A DNA stretch of 64,000 nucleotides from Arthrobacter cryoconiti (GTDB taxonomy: Bacteria; Actinomycetota; Actinomycetes; Actinomycetales; Micrococcaceae), in the NCBI RefSeq assembly GCF_020905375.1, contig NZ_JAJJBU010000013.1, forward strand, positions 1 through 64,000, written 5' to 3'. A model generated the notes under the pieces. That model made no database searches, had not been told where the DNA came from, and was given only the letters and a program-made list of their open reading frames with translations. Within the stretch, counting starts at the first letter, position 1, and each line of letters begins with the position of its first letter. The position numbers and the translations under genes are program-made. Positions 27,912 to 37,075 of this stretch are shown one piece after another.

Positions 27912-30062
27912 TCATTCCCGTACCCCCTCGAGCGCAAAGACCTCCAAAACGATGGCGTGTTCCGGGTTCAACACCGGCATGGGCAAACCGACTTCGGCTA
28001 AGAACTTGCCCGTGGCCAGCGCGCCGCCCTCCAACCATGGCGGTGGACAGGCCTGGATGAATGTGGCACCGCCGGCGTCTGATTCGGGGAAAGCCAAGGT
28101 GACCCGGTACATGCTCTCTGGGTTCAGCCCCGGAAGTGCGACCCGTCCTGGTTGTTCCCGCGGAGACGTTGTGAGTGCTGCCAGAACGAAAAGTGCTGCA
28201 GCGGCGTCTGGGCTCTTAGAACGCATTGCAGCCAGATCGTTGCGTGCAAGAACACCATGGAGCATTAGCGAGGCGTCAGGAACGTCTGCCCGGACCATCT
28301 GGCCAGTATGGATGAGTTGGCGATGCTTTTTATAGAGTGAGATTGCGCCGCGCAGTTCGGTGCGATCTGCGCCAGTGACTTCCCGGATGTCCCATTCCAA
28401 ACCAAAGTGTCCAAACAAGGCGGTGACGGCGCGGAAGGACAAGTCATGTGTGCGCCCCGTGGTGTGCGAGGTTGCCGGCCCAATGTGTGAACCAACTAGT
28501 TCTGGAGGCACCACGATGCCGGTCCAGCGCGAGATGGTGAGCCGTTCCAAGGCGTCGTTACAATCTGAAGCCCAGATCCGCGCTGTGCGCTCCAGAATGC
28601 CGAGGTCCACACGAGCCCCACCGGAGGAGCAGCTCTCGATTTCCAACCCCGGATGGGCAGCCTTCAACGCGTCCAAGAGCCGATACGCGGCCAACGTTTG
28701 GCGGTGGACGCTGGGTTCGCCGTCGTGGCCCATCTCAGTCAGGTCCCGATTCTGGTCCCACTTCAGATAGGAGATGGGGTATTCCTGGAGCAGCGCATCA
28801 AGACGGGCGTAGACATAATCCCACGCGTCAGGATTGACGAGGTCCAGAACCTGCTGGTGTCGCCAGTCAAGGGGGAGCCTTGATCCGGTATTATCGCGGG
28901 AAATGGGCCCACAAATCCAGTCTGGGTGGGCGCGGGCCAGGTCGGAATCCACGTTCACCATTTCCGGTTCTACCCAGAGCCCGAACTGCATCCCTCGCGA
29001 CGTGACAGCAGTTATCAGGGGGTGCAGGCCGTCCGGCCACAGCCCTTCGTCAACATACCAATCGCCCAGACCGGCGTGATCGTTGCGGCGATGCCTAAAC
29101 CAACCGTCGTCGAGCACAAAACGCTCAACGCCCAGATCCGCGGCGGACTCGGCCAGCTCGGTAAGTACGCCCAAATCGTGATTGAAATAGACGGCCTCCC
29201 ACACGTTTAGCACCACGGGCCGTGGCGTGGTCGGATGGGATGCGCGGGCACGGAACCAAGCGTAAAAAGCCGCAGAGATTCCATCCAAACCTTGGCTGGA
29301 ATAGGCCGCAAAATACGGTGGTGTGGCGTAGGAGCGTCCCGGCGCAAGTAGTATCTCACCAGAACCCAATAGCTCAGAGGCTCCCATGATGGTCCGCCCG
29401 TCAGGGCTGTGATCCACAAACTGCTCGTGGTCTCCGCTCCACGCAAAGTGCCCCGCCCACACCGAGCCGGTTCGGTTGCCAAACCCAGGCGTTCCAACGG
29501 CCATCAGAAGCGAAGAATCATGCCCGGTGCGGCCGTGCCGGCCACTGCGTACCCACGTGCCCTGGCGCAGAGGGCTGCGTTGGGGGTGGCGTTCGCGGCA
29601 CCACCGGCCCGTAAGGTCCAGGATTTGTGTCCCTGCTGGCCCGACAGGGAGCGATGTGGCCAACTCGTCGAGAGCAAAGGTGGTGCCGCCGCGGTTATGG
29701 ACTTCGTGACGGACTTCCAACAGACCGCCCGCATGTAGCTCAAAGGTACTCACCACGGTTAGGGCCAAGTCCTCATCGACTTGCTCGATCCGGGCAGTGG
29801 TTCCTTCCACGGACCACGTGTGCGGGCGAAAACGCGGTGAAAAGCCTAGCGCGCTCTCGCCGCCGGAGTTGGCGTTTGCCAGGCGATGCCCACGCAGCCC
29901 GGGGCGTCCACGCCATCCGTCGCTGGCTTGGGGAACTAGCCCTAACGCAACGGGCGAGTCAAAGGCGGAGTGCGGGACTGCGTCGATCAGGATAGCTGGG
30001 TCCGGCAGCTGCGGGCCAAGATCAGCGCCCCAATGCAGGATCTGCACGCTATGGTGCCCCAC
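27912..30062 (-). CDS. Alpha-galactosidase, GH36
   Basis: The 716-residue enzyme releases terminal alpha-galactose from raffinose- or melibiose-type sugars. The catalytic nucleophile lies in YLKWDQNRDLTEMG and the acid/base in SDCNDALERL. Other landmarks are FVLDDGWFRHRRND, GLWVEPEMVN and ESCSSGGARVDLG. The GTG given here is the first ordinary start codon, but the frame stays open upstream and encodes residues that fit the family N-terminus (LRHDAVSLFIEV). A strong AAAAGGAGA lies before ATC codons at 30113 and 30110, so the real start may be there. The gene is co-directional with DeoR and the sugar ABC genes. Confidence 0.93.
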   Translation of the reverse strand: MGHHSVQILHWGADLGPQLPDPAILIDAVPHSAFDSPVALGLVPQASDGWRGRPGLRGHRLANANSGGESALGFSPRFRPHTWSVEGTTARIEQVDEDLALTVVSTFELHAGGLLEVRHEVHNRGGTTFALDELATSLPVGPAGTQILDLTGRWCRERHPQRSPLRQGTWVRSGRHGRTGHDSSLLMAVGTPGFGNRTGSVWAGHFAWSGDHEQFVDHSPDGRTIMGASELLGSGEILLAPGRSYATPPYFAAYSSQGLDGISAAFYAWFRARASHPTTPRPVVLNVWEAVYFNHDLGVLTELAESAADLGVERFVLDDGWFRHRRNDHAGLGDWYVDEGLWPDGLHPLITAVTSRGMQFGLWVEPEMVNVDSDLARAHPDWICGPISRDNTGSRLPLDWRHQQVLDLVNPDAWDYVYARLDALLQEYPISYLKWDQNRDLTEMGHDGEPSVHRQTLAAYRLLDALKAAHPGLEIESCSSGGARVDLGILERTARIWASDCNDALERLTISRWTGIVVPPELVGSHIGPATSHTTGRTHDLSFRAVTALFGHFGLEWDIREVTGADRTELRGAISLYKKHRQLIHTGQMVRADVPDASLMLHGVLARNDLAAMRSKSPDAAAALFVLAALTTSPREQPGRVALPGLNPESMYRVTLAFPESDAGGATFIQACPPPWLEGGALATGKFLAEVGLPMPVLNPEHAIVLEVFALEGVRE

Positions 30063-30136
30063 CTCAATGAAAAGGGAGACTGCGTCGTGACGCAGGTGGA
30101 TGGATGAGATGATGTCTCCTTTTGTGACGATTCGGG

Positions 30137-30931
30137 TTATGAATACTCGGGTGAATGGTGGGGGACAGCGACCAGACGCAGCTTTCCAACGCGTTCACGC
30201 AACGTCCGCTGTGCCTCCAGACCCAAGAATTCATCGCTGATGACTTCATCCACATCTTCTAAGGCGGCGATGGTACTGATGCCCACTGTCCCCCATTTGC
30301 TGTGATCAGCGAGCACTACTACCGTTCGGGCGGCGTCAAGCAACGCCCGGTTCATCTCAGCCTCCAGCACGTTCGGTGTGGTGAATCCAGCATCCGCATC
30401 AACACCGTGCACGCCTAAGAAAAGGACATCCAGATGAAGAGAGCGCACCGAAGCTGTGGCGATTGGCCCCACAAGGGCGTCCGACGGCGTGCGCTCGCCA
30501 CCGGTGAGAATCACCGATACCCGTGAGCCGGACTGTTGAAAGACATCCGCGATCCGCACCGAATTGGTCACGACGGTGAGGTTTTTCATGGTGCTCAGTT
30601 CCTTGGCTAGAGCCCACGTGGTGGTTCCGGCACTGAGGCCGATCGCCATGCCTTCGCTGACATGCAGCATGGCTTCTTGAGCGATAGCGTGCTTTTCGGC
30701 GGTGCCTTGGGTGGACTTAAGCTCAAAGCCGGGTTCATGGGTGCCAGCACCACCGGGCAACTTGGCGCCGCCGTGAATCTTCTGAAGCAGGCCGGCGTCG
30801 TCGAGAACATCGATGTCCCGCCGGACAGTAACAAGAGAGACCCCGAAGAGCTCCGCTAGGTCTGAGACCCGGACCACCCTCTCACGGGAAACCGTGGCCA
30901 CTATTTCGGTGCGCCTGGCGTCGGCAAGCAT
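30137..30931 (-). CDS. DeoR family transcriptional regulator
   Basis: A 264-residue regulator. The N-terminal DeoR helix-turn-helix (ADARRTEIVATVSRERVVRVSDLAELFGVSLVTVRRDID) is followed by the sugar-phosphate-sensing domain (GLSAGTTTWALAKEL, TNSVRIADVF, GVHGVDADAGFTTPN). Members usually repress sugar genes until a phosphorylated sugar binds. Its position between the ABC permeases and the alpha-galactosidase points to control of this operon. An imperfect inverted repeat at the solute-binding protein promoter is a candidate operator. Confidence 0.93.
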   Translation of the reverse strand: MLADARRTEIVATVSRERVVRVSDLAELFGVSLVTVRRDIDVLDDAGLLQKIHGGAKLPGGAGTHEPGFELKSTQGTAEKHAIAQEAMLHVSEGMAIGLSAGTTTWALAKELSTMKNLTVVTNSVRIADVFQQSGSRVSVILTGGERTPSDALVGPIATASVRSLHLDVLFLGVHGVDADAGFTTPNVLEAEMNRALLDAARTVVVLADHSKWGTVGISTIAALEDVDEVISDEFLGLEAQRTLRERVGKLRLVAVPHHSPEYS

Positions 30932-30991
30932 GTGAAATTCCTCGATTCTTGGGGTGGGACCAGTCTTGATTGGAGGGAGCTGAACTGTTCG

Positions 30992-31900
30992 TTAGCCCTT
31001 GCTGGAACCGAGCGTCAAGCCCGCAACAAAATGCCTCTGTAGTGCCAAATAGATAATGAGGGTCGGGATGACGGTGATCGTAGCACCGGCGGCTAGCAGG
31101 TTGTAATTGGAAAGGAATGTGCCCTGCAGGTTATTGATGGCGGTTGTGACAGGTAGCCGATCTCCACTTTGGATGAACAGCAACGGCCAGAAGTAATCGT
31201 TGTAAATAAAGATCAGCTCCAGTGTGGCCAAAGCGGCAATGGCTGGTCTGCACAGGGGCATGATGATGGAGACGTATTGGCGCCACAACCCCGCTCCGTC
31301 TACTAGGGCCGCTTCAGTCAAGTCCGGCGAGAGCGCCTTCATGTAATTGGAGAGAACAAAAGTACAGAAACCAACTTGGAAGGCAGTGTTGGCGATGATG
31401 ACGGACATATATGTGTTCAGGAGGCTTCCGGAGTCACTGAACCAATACGGGAGCTGGATGAGCTTGAACATTTCAAACAGCGGTGTGGCCAGTACCTGCG
31501 GGGGAAGCAGATTGCCTGCCGTGAACATGATCAGCAATGTGATGTTGAACTTCCAACTGACCCGGCTGACAGCAAATGCCATCATTGAGCTGAAGAGGAG
31601 TACCAAGATGATGGTGGGAACGGTGATGATCAGCGAATTCATGAAGTAGCGCGGAAAGCCGCCCTGCTCCCAGGCCTGAATGAAGTTATCGAAGTTGAAG
31701 GCGCCGCCCAAACTGAAGTAACCATAGCGGTCGGTGTCGGCTTTGGGACGAAGAGCCGTGAACAGTGCCCAGCCCAGGGGCACCATCCACATGACGGCCA
31801 TGACCATGAGGAAGATGTGAGTGCCATAGTGCGGCCGGATACGCCCGTGTCCCACTCGGGTGGATGTCTTGGCGGGTGCGGTCTGCGTGGAAGTAGACAT
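30992..31900 (-). CDS. Carbohydrate ABC transporter permease, MalG type
   Basis: A 302-residue protein with six predicted membrane helices. The EAA loop motif lies near residue 195 (EAALVDGAGLWRQYVSIIMPLCRPAIAAL), where the ATPase docks. It overlaps the partner permease start by one base (31900) and is followed by deoR. With the solute-binding protein it forms a CUT1-type importer. No ATPase gene is in the cluster, so a shared MsiK-like ATPase elsewhere is implied. Confidence 0.93.
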   Translation of the reverse strand: MSTSTQTAPAKTSTRVGHGRIRPHYGTHIFLMVMAVMWMVPLGWALFTALRPKADTDRYGYFSLGGAFNFDNFIQAWEQGGFPRYFMNSLIITVPTIILVLLFSSMMAFAVSRVSWKFNITLLIMFTAGNLLPPQVLATPLFEMFKLIQLPYWFSDSGSLLNTYMSVIIANTAFQVGFCTFVLSNYMKALSPDLTEAALVDGAGLWRQYVSIIMPLCRPAIAALATLELIFIYNDYFWPLLFIQSGDRLPVTTAINNLQGTFLSNYNLLAAGATITVIPTLIIYLALQRHFVAGLTLGSSKG

Positions 31901-32877
31901 TAGAACTTCTCCTTCCGGAACGTCCGGGACAGGTAGATGGTGATGGGCACTAGCGAGATGACGAGCAGGATCACGGCGAAAGCGGATCCGATGCCGATCG
32001 ACTGTCCCTCACCAATGAGATACGTGATGACGAGTGCGCTGATCAGTTCAAGGCCGTTGGTGCCCTTGTTGATGACCCAGACCACGTCGAAGGCGCGCAG
32101 TGACTCGATGATGGTGATGACCACGATGACAATATTGATGGGGGCCATGGCGGGAAAGACTATGCGGAAGAAGGTCTGACGGGCGTTGGCACCGTCAAGT
32201 GAAGCGGCCTCTTTTAAGGAGGCATCCACGCCTTTCAATCCGGCTAAGTACAGGATCATGACGTAGCCGGCGTGGCGCCAGGTGGCTGCCACAAGTGCTG
32301 CCCAGATATTGATGTGGGGGTCCCCGAACCAGTCCACCGCTTGCGGGGTGCCTGCAGTACCCAGCAGGAAGTTCAGCAGACCGTTGTCTTTTTGGTAAAA
32401 CAATTGCCAGATAATGCCAATCAAAGCCAGTGAAAGCATGACGGGGACGAAGAAGATGCTTTGGTAGATTTTGCTGCCACGGATCTGCTGGTCAAGGAGA
32501 ACGGCCAGCAATAGGCCAAGCGGGGTCGCGATGACGGCTAAGAACACCAACCATAAGATGTTGTGTTGAACTGCTGGCCAGAACGCCGGGCTGTCATTGA
32601 CAACGTAGCTGTAGTTGGCGAGCCCTGCCATCCGGATGTCGGAGAGTGCTAGTCCATTCCAACGGGTGAAGGAGAGAAAGACTGAAAGCAGCGTCGGGAT
32701 CCAGACAAAAGCCAACTGCACCAGAGTGGGGATACCAACCATAAAGCCCAGAACCACTTTGTCACGCTGGGAGAGCCTCCTGACTCTGCGTGGCTTAGGG
32801 GTAGTCGACGATTGTTTTCGGTGTCCGGTCCGAGCACCGGGGGCGGACGCTTCGGAAAGCTCGGTTGGCGTGCTCAT
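31900..32877 (-). CDS. Carbohydrate ABC transporter permease, MalF type
   Basis: A 325-residue protein with six helices after a basic N-terminus (RRVRRLSQRDK). The EAA loop is EAASLDGANARQTFFRIVFPAMAPI. I chose the ATG at 32877 (MSTPTELSE); the open frame reaches a GTG at 32913. It lies between the solute-binding protein and the MalG-type permease, overlapping the latter by one base. Confidence 0.92.
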   Translation of the reverse strand: MSTPTELSEASAPGARTGHRKQSSTTPKPRRVRRLSQRDKVVLGFMVGIPTLVQLAFVWIPTLLSVFLSFTRWNGLALSDIRMAGLANYSYVVNDSPAFWPAVQHNILWLVFLAVIATPLGLLLAVLLDQQIRGSKIYQSIFFVPVMLSLALIGIIWQLFYQKDNGLLNFLLGTAGTPQAVDWFGDPHINIWAALVAATWRHAGYVMILYLAGLKGVDASLKEAASLDGANARQTFFRIVFPAMAPINIVIVVITIIESLRAFDVVWVINKGTNGLELISALVITYLIGEGQSIGIGSAFAVILLVISLVPITIYLSRTFRKEKF

Positions 32878-32967
32878 GGCGACAAACTCGTTTTCTTCCA
32901 GGGGATGGGGCACTTGGGGGCTGCGACGGCGGGAGAGGCCCGCCGTCGCAGTTTCAAAATGAATCAG

Positions 32968-34290
32968 CTACTGTGCTGCGTAAAGGGCCTTGGCCTGCGC
33001 CTCGAGGTTCTTCACATCGATCGAGCCGTCCTTGATGAAGCCCTGCAGAGCCGGGATCATCACGTTGGTGGCCATAGCCGGCAGTGCGTCACGATCAAAG
33101 AACTGGCTAATGCTCTTCGCATTGGCAATGGTCTCGGCACACTTCTTCGTCAGCGGGCTGAATGCTGAGGTATCGGTACCCTTAGCCGTGGCGATGTTCG
33201 ACGGGTCAACCTTGGCATAGGCATCTTGACCTTCCGGACTGCCGATGAAGGCCATGAAATCGCGGGCTGCCTGGTTATTGCCGCCCTTCTTGGACAGTAG
33301 GAGACCATCGATGGGTGCTTCGACGGCGTCCTGGCCCTCCATGGCGATCTCCGGGAAGGGGAAGAAATCGATGTCGGCTAGGAGCGTCGGGTCCGTGTAC
33401 TGCTGGGTCACGAATGATCCCAGCAGGTACATGCCTGATTTGCCTTTGCCCATATTGATGGCCGAGTCCTGCCAGGTCATACCGAGAGCGCCCGGGTTCT
33501 GGTAGGGGAGGAGCTGCTTCCAAGTGTCAAAGACGTTGCTGACCTTTGACTGATCCCATGATTCCTTGTGAGCCGTCAGATCCATATGGAATTGGTAGCC
33601 GTTCAGGCGCATGTTGATGTAGTCGAAGGTGCCCATTGCCGGCCAACCGTCTTTGTCGGCAAATTCGATCGGGATCAGGCCGTCTGCCTGCATCTTGGCG
33701 CAAAGGGCCGTGAGGGCGTCGAACGTGGTGGGTACTTCGTAGCCTTTCTGCGCCCAGACGCTCTTGCGGAAGAAGAAGCCCCATGGGTAGTTGTAGTTCG
33801 GCACAAAATACATCTTGCCGTCAGGACCTGTTGCAGCCTTCTTCATGCCGTCGGAGAAGTTGCCGCCAATCTTTTCCCAGACGTCGTCAATGGGAGAAAG
33901 CAGGCCTTGCTTTGCGTAATACTGCATCCGGTAGCCGGCAAACCAGGTGAAGGAATCGTCGGGGCTACCTTGGAGATAGGTGGCAATTTTGTTCTGGAAA
34001 TCGTTGTGGGGGACAACGTTGCTAGTGACCTTGGCGCCATTCTTAGCGGTGAAGGCATCAGTGACGGCCTTGTAGGCGGCCTTGGGCACGTCATCAGAAG
34101 AGCCGGATCCAAACGTCAGCGACGAGGACGCTGATGCGCCACCTCCGGGGCCAGAGCCTCCTGTGCAGGCGGCGAGGAGCGGAATTCCGGCTGCTCCAAC
34201 TGCACCAATGCCAAGTGTCTTCAATAGCGTGCGTCGGTCAAAGCCAGGACGGATGATTCCGCCGGGGGACCGGTCTTCGTGCAGTGACAT
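32968..34290 (-). CDS. Sugar ABC transporter solute-binding lipoprotein
   Basis: A 440-residue extracellular binding protein of family 1. A twin-arginine-like leader (RRTLLKTLGIGAVGAAGIPLL) leads to a lipobox (LLAAC). The body has typical blocks such as ADGLIPIEFADKDGWPAMG and GKGKSGMYLLGSFV. The ATG at 34290 has GGAG at ideal spacing; an upstream in-frame start at 34311 is less likely. It is the first gene of the uptake operon. The ligand is probably an alpha-galactoside, judged only from the downstream GH36 gene. Confidence 0.92.
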   Translation of the reverse strand: MSLHEDRSPGGIIRPGFDRRTLLKTLGIGAVGAAGIPLLAACTGGSGPGGGASASSSLTFGSGSSDDVPKAAYKAVTDAFTAKNGAKVTSNVVPHNDFQNKIATYLQGSPDDSFTWFAGYRMQYYAKQGLLSPIDDVWEKIGGNFSDGMKKAATGPDGKMYFVPNYNYPWGFFFRKSVWAQKGYEVPTTFDALTALCAKMQADGLIPIEFADKDGWPAMGTFDYINMRLNGYQFHMDLTAHKESWDQSKVSNVFDTWKQLLPYQNPGALGMTWQDSAINMGKGKSGMYLLGSFVTQQYTDPTLLADIDFFPFPEIAMEGQDAVEAPIDGLLLSKKGGNNQAARDFMAFIGSPEGQDAYAKVDPSNIATAKGTDTSAFSPLTKKCAETIANAKSISQFFDRDALPAMATNVMIPALQGFIKDGSIDVKNLEAQAKALYAAQ

Positions 34291-34315
34291 GATTTCTCCC
34301 TTGAAAAACAAACCT

Positions 34316-34331
34316 TGTGAAGTGGCTCACA
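34316..34331. promoter_or_regulatory. Perfect Crp/GlxR binding site TGTGA-N6-TCACA
   Basis: The 16-bp sequence TGTGAAGTGGCTCACA matches the actinobacterial Crp/GlxR consensus at all ten defined positions. It starts right after the predicted transcription start of the sugar operon (about +1 to +16), a position that normally means repression. Confidence 0.7.
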
Positions 34332-34338
34332 TAAAACA

Positions 34339-34367
34339 AGTATGAAACAGCCAAAAAAGAACGTCAA
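34339..34367 (-). promoter_or_regulatory. Promoter of the galactoside uptake operon
   Basis: On the minus strand TTGACG (34362-34367) and CATACT (34339-34344) are separated by exactly 17 nt. The start point would be near 34332, about 40 nt before the solute-binding protein ATG. Confidence 0.65.
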
Positions 34368-34416
34368 GATACAAAAGCGTAAATTTATGATCACGATTTT
34401 GTTATCTCTTGTTCTT
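34357..34416. promoter_or_regulatory. Imperfect inverted repeat, candidate DeoR operator
   Basis: Two 20-nt arms, 34357-34376 and 34397-34416, match as inverted repeats at 13 of 20 positions, with outer TTTTGT...GTTCTT blocks conserved. The proximal arm covers the -35 of the operon promoter. Assignment to the operon's DeoR protein is inference. The rest of 34417-34680 is non-coding and contains only a 16-bp direct repeat AGCGGGGATCGAACTG near 34573 and 34592. Confidence 0.3.
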
Positions 34417-34680
34417 TTTCGGCAACTTTTGTGCCCGGTATGCGCTTTCCCTGAGCGTTGGCGCGGTTATCCGTCGCTATCGAGACCTTGGTGAGCGAAG
34501 ATGAACCCTCGCGGAAGTTTGTGAAGCGTGAGCGCAGCACGTGGAAATATGACGAAATGGGATGTACCGCGCAGCGGGGATCGAACTGTGAAGCGGGGAT
34601 CGAACTGCACGACACCAAGCGATGAGGAAACGTAGGGGCATTTCGAAGTTGTTCTTAAGGGCAGGTGTTCTTAAAACAGT

Positions 34681-34734
34681 TAAGGCGCACTAGTTGTACG
34701 TAATCTTGCGATTTTGTACAACTAGTGCGCCTTA
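34681..34734. terminator. Hairpin downstream of acs
   Basis: A perfect 19-bp stem, TAAGGCGCACTAGTTGTAC (34681-34699) with its complement at 34716-34734, closes a 16-nt loop. It lies 10 nt beyond the acs stop and fits a terminator for acs. Confidence 0.75.
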
Positions 34735-34744
34735 GCGGCAGGAG

Positions 34745-36721
34745 CTACTTGTTGAGTGACTCCGAGATCTGGTTCATCACGGTGTTGTCCGCCAGCGTCG
34801 AAGAATCGCCAGCCTCGCGACCTTCGGCGATGTCCTTGAGGAGGCGGCGCATGATCTTCCCCGAACGGGTCTTGGGAAGCTCTGGGACCACCAGAATGGT
34901 TTTAGGTTTGGCGATCGGGCCGATCTCCTTGCCAACATGGTTGCGTAAGGTCGTCACGATGTCCTCATCGTCCACGGCGGAGCCGCGCAGGATGACGAAT
35001 GCCACAACTGCCTGCCCCGTGGTCTCGTCCGCGGCACCTACGACGGCGGCCTCAGCCACCGAAGGATGGCTAACGAGCGCTGATTCGATCTCCGTGGTGG
35101 AGAGTCGGTGGCCGGAGATATTCATGACGTCATCCACGCGTCCCAACAGCCAGACGTCGCCGTCTTTGTCTTTCTTGGCGCCATCACCCGCGAAGTACAT
35201 GCCGTCAAAGCGGGACCAGTAGGTCTCCTGGTAGCGATCGTTATCGCCCCAGATGCCACGCAACATTGAGGGCCACGGTTCGCGTATCACCAGGTAGCCG
35301 CCATGGCCATCCGGAACGGAGACGCCTAGCTCATCCACCACGTCTACCGCGATCCCCGGCATGGGTGTTTGTGCGGAACCGGGTTTGGCGGAGGTCACGC
35401 CAGGCAGTGGGGCGATCATGATGGCACCGGTCTCGGTCTGCCACCAGGTGTCTACGATCGGAGCCTTGTCGGCACCTATGACGCGGCGGTACCACATCCA
35501 CGCTTCTGGGTTGATGGGTTCGCCTACGGATCCCAGCACGCGGATCGAGGAGAGATCGTACTTGGCGGGGATGTCCTCGCCCCACTTCATGAACGTTCGG
35601 ATGGCCGTGGGAGCCGTGTAGAGGATCGAAACCTTGTACTTTTGCACAATCTCCCAGAAACGGCCCTGGTGAGGAGAATCCGGGGTGCCTTCGTACATGA
35701 CCTGCGTGGAGCCATTGATGAGAGGGGCGTAGGTGACGTAAGAGTGGCCGGTGACCCATCCGACGTCGGCCGTGCACCAAAAGACGTCAGTCTCGGGGTG
35801 TAGATCAAAAACTGCCTTGTGCGTGTAGGCGGTCTGGGTGAGGTAGCCGCCGGTGGTGTGCAGGATGCCCTTGGGCTTGCCAGTGGTTCCGGACGTGTAG
35901 AGAATGAACAGCGGGTGCTCGGAGGCGTGTCCGACGGCGGTGTGCAAGGTGGAGGCGGCCCCGACGGTGTCATCCCACCACGTATCGCGGCCTTCCACCC
36001 AATTGACGTCCTGGCCATTGCGTTTGACCACCACGACGTTCTCCACCGAGTGGCCCGGCTTACTCAGTGCCTCATCCACGGCGGGCTTGAGGGCGCTCGG
36101 CTTGCCGCGGCGGAATGTACCGTCGGCGGTGACCACTAACTTAGCCTGTGCATCATCAATGCGGCTGCGCAGGGCGTCCGCTGAGAATCCACCGAAGACG
36201 ACTGAGTGGACGGCGCCAATCCGGGCGCAGGCCAGCAGCGTAATGACGGCTTCGGGAATCATGGGTAAGTAGACGGCGACGCGGTCGCCCTTCGCTAGTC
36301 CGAGTGCTTCGAAAGCGTTCGCGGCTTTTTTGACCTCGTCGGTGAGCTGCGAGTAAGTATAAGTGCGGGTGTCCCCGGGCTCACCTTCGAAGTAAATGGC
36401 GATCCGGTCCCCATTTCCGGCCTCCACATGGCGATCCAAGGCGTTGTAGGCGGCGTTGACTTCGCCATCTTCAAACCACGTGGCAAACGGTGGGTTGGTC
36501 CAGTCAAGGGTCTTCGTAAATGGCTTGCTCCAGGTCAGCAGTTCCCGGGCCTGTTTGCCCCAGAAAGCGGGACGGTCCGCGTCCGCTTTTTCATACTCGT
36601 CCGCCTTGACGATTGCATTTGCGGCAAATTCGGCGCTCGGCGGGAACTGACGGTTCTCCGTCAGGAGATTTTCCAGTGCATCGCCCGTGGATTTTGCCGC
36701 GCTGGTGGTGTCCTCAGACAT
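34745..36721 (-). CDS. acs: Acetyl-CoA synthetase (AMP-forming)
   Basis: A 658-residue adenylate-forming enzyme converting acetate, ATP and CoA to acetyl-CoA. Landmarks are YLPMIPEAVITLLACARIGAVH, the P-loop ILYTSGTTGKPKGI, DVGWVTGHSYVTY, WWQTETGAIMIAPLPG and the acylation-site motif PKTRSGKIMRRLL with the catalytic lysine. The length and motifs are those of genuine Acs rather than a propionate or acetoacetate homologue. The gene stands alone, with a terminator hairpin after it. A weak Crp-like site (CGTGG-N6-TCACA, 36851-36866) lies upstream. Confidence 0.96.
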   Translation of the reverse strand: MSEDTTSAAKSTGDALENLLTENRQFPPSAEFAANAIVKADEYEKADADRPAFWGKQARELLTWSKPFTKTLDWTNPPFATWFEDGEVNAAYNALDRHVEAGNGDRIAIYFEGEPGDTRTYTYSQLTDEVKKAANAFEALGLAKGDRVAVYLPMIPEAVITLLACARIGAVHSVVFGGFSADALRSRIDDAQAKLVVTADGTFRRGKPSALKPAVDEALSKPGHSVENVVVVKRNGQDVNWVEGRDTWWDDTVGAASTLHTAVGHASEHPLFILYTSGTTGKPKGILHTTGGYLTQTAYTHKAVFDLHPETDVFWCTADVGWVTGHSYVTYAPLINGSTQVMYEGTPDSPHQGRFWEIVQKYKVSILYTAPTAIRTFMKWGEDIPAKYDLSSIRVLGSVGEPINPEAWMWYRRVIGADKAPIVDTWWQTETGAIMIAPLPGVTSAKPGSAQTPMPGIAVDVVDELGVSVPDGHGGYLVIREPWPSMLRGIWGDNDRYQETYWSRFDGMYFAGDGAKKDKDGDVWLLGRVDDVMNISGHRLSTTEIESALVSHPSVAEAAVVGAADETTGQAVVAFVILRGSAVDDEDIVTTLRNHVGKEIGPIAKPKTILVVPELPKTRSGKIMRRLLKDIAEGREAGDSSTLADNTVMNQISESLNK

Positions 36722-37075
36722 CTTCTAACCCCTTAATCCTTCGATACGGGTGCCGGGCACCGTAATCGGCGCCCCGGAAGGCGAGGCGAAGAGTAGGTGA
36801 CGGCACAACGTTGTGTTCTGACTTTCACTGTATCGCTTTCAACGCCAGAACGTGGTGATGATCACAGCGAATTGGGCTCAATGGGGTCATATCTGCGCTC
36901 AAATGCACGCACCTTGTGAAGATGTTGTAGTTATATAGGGATCCTTAGAGAAAACCGTATGGGGAGTTGTATCCATCAGGGGCGAATATGCCTTGATTTG
37001 CTTGTTGCTGGCTAGTCTTGGCATCCAGCGGTCATTAGGCTGGAGGAAGATTCATGACTTTCAAGGAGTTATCCA
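36722..37075. other. Divergent intergenic region between acs and a membrane-protein gene
   Basis: This 354-base gap holds a 12-bp palindrome CACAACGTTGTG (36804-36815), the weak Crp-like site at 36851-36866, and the ribosome binding site AAGGAG before 37076. I see no convincing pair of promoter hexamers and no further coding signal. Confidence 0.5.

Noticed and set aside
34573-34608. Direct repeat AGCGGGGATCGAACTG resembling a tRNA T-arm
   Set aside because: No acceptor or anticodon arms can be formed around it, so it is not a tRNA; at most a fragment duplicated once.
34391-34618. 75-codon minus-strand frame upstream of the sugar operon
   Set aside because: No family resemblance and no ribosome binding site; it overlaps the promoter region.
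36851-36866. Crp-like site upstream of acs (CGTGG-N6-TCACA)
   Set aside because: Only one half-site fits; kept as a note in the acs and gap entries rather than called.
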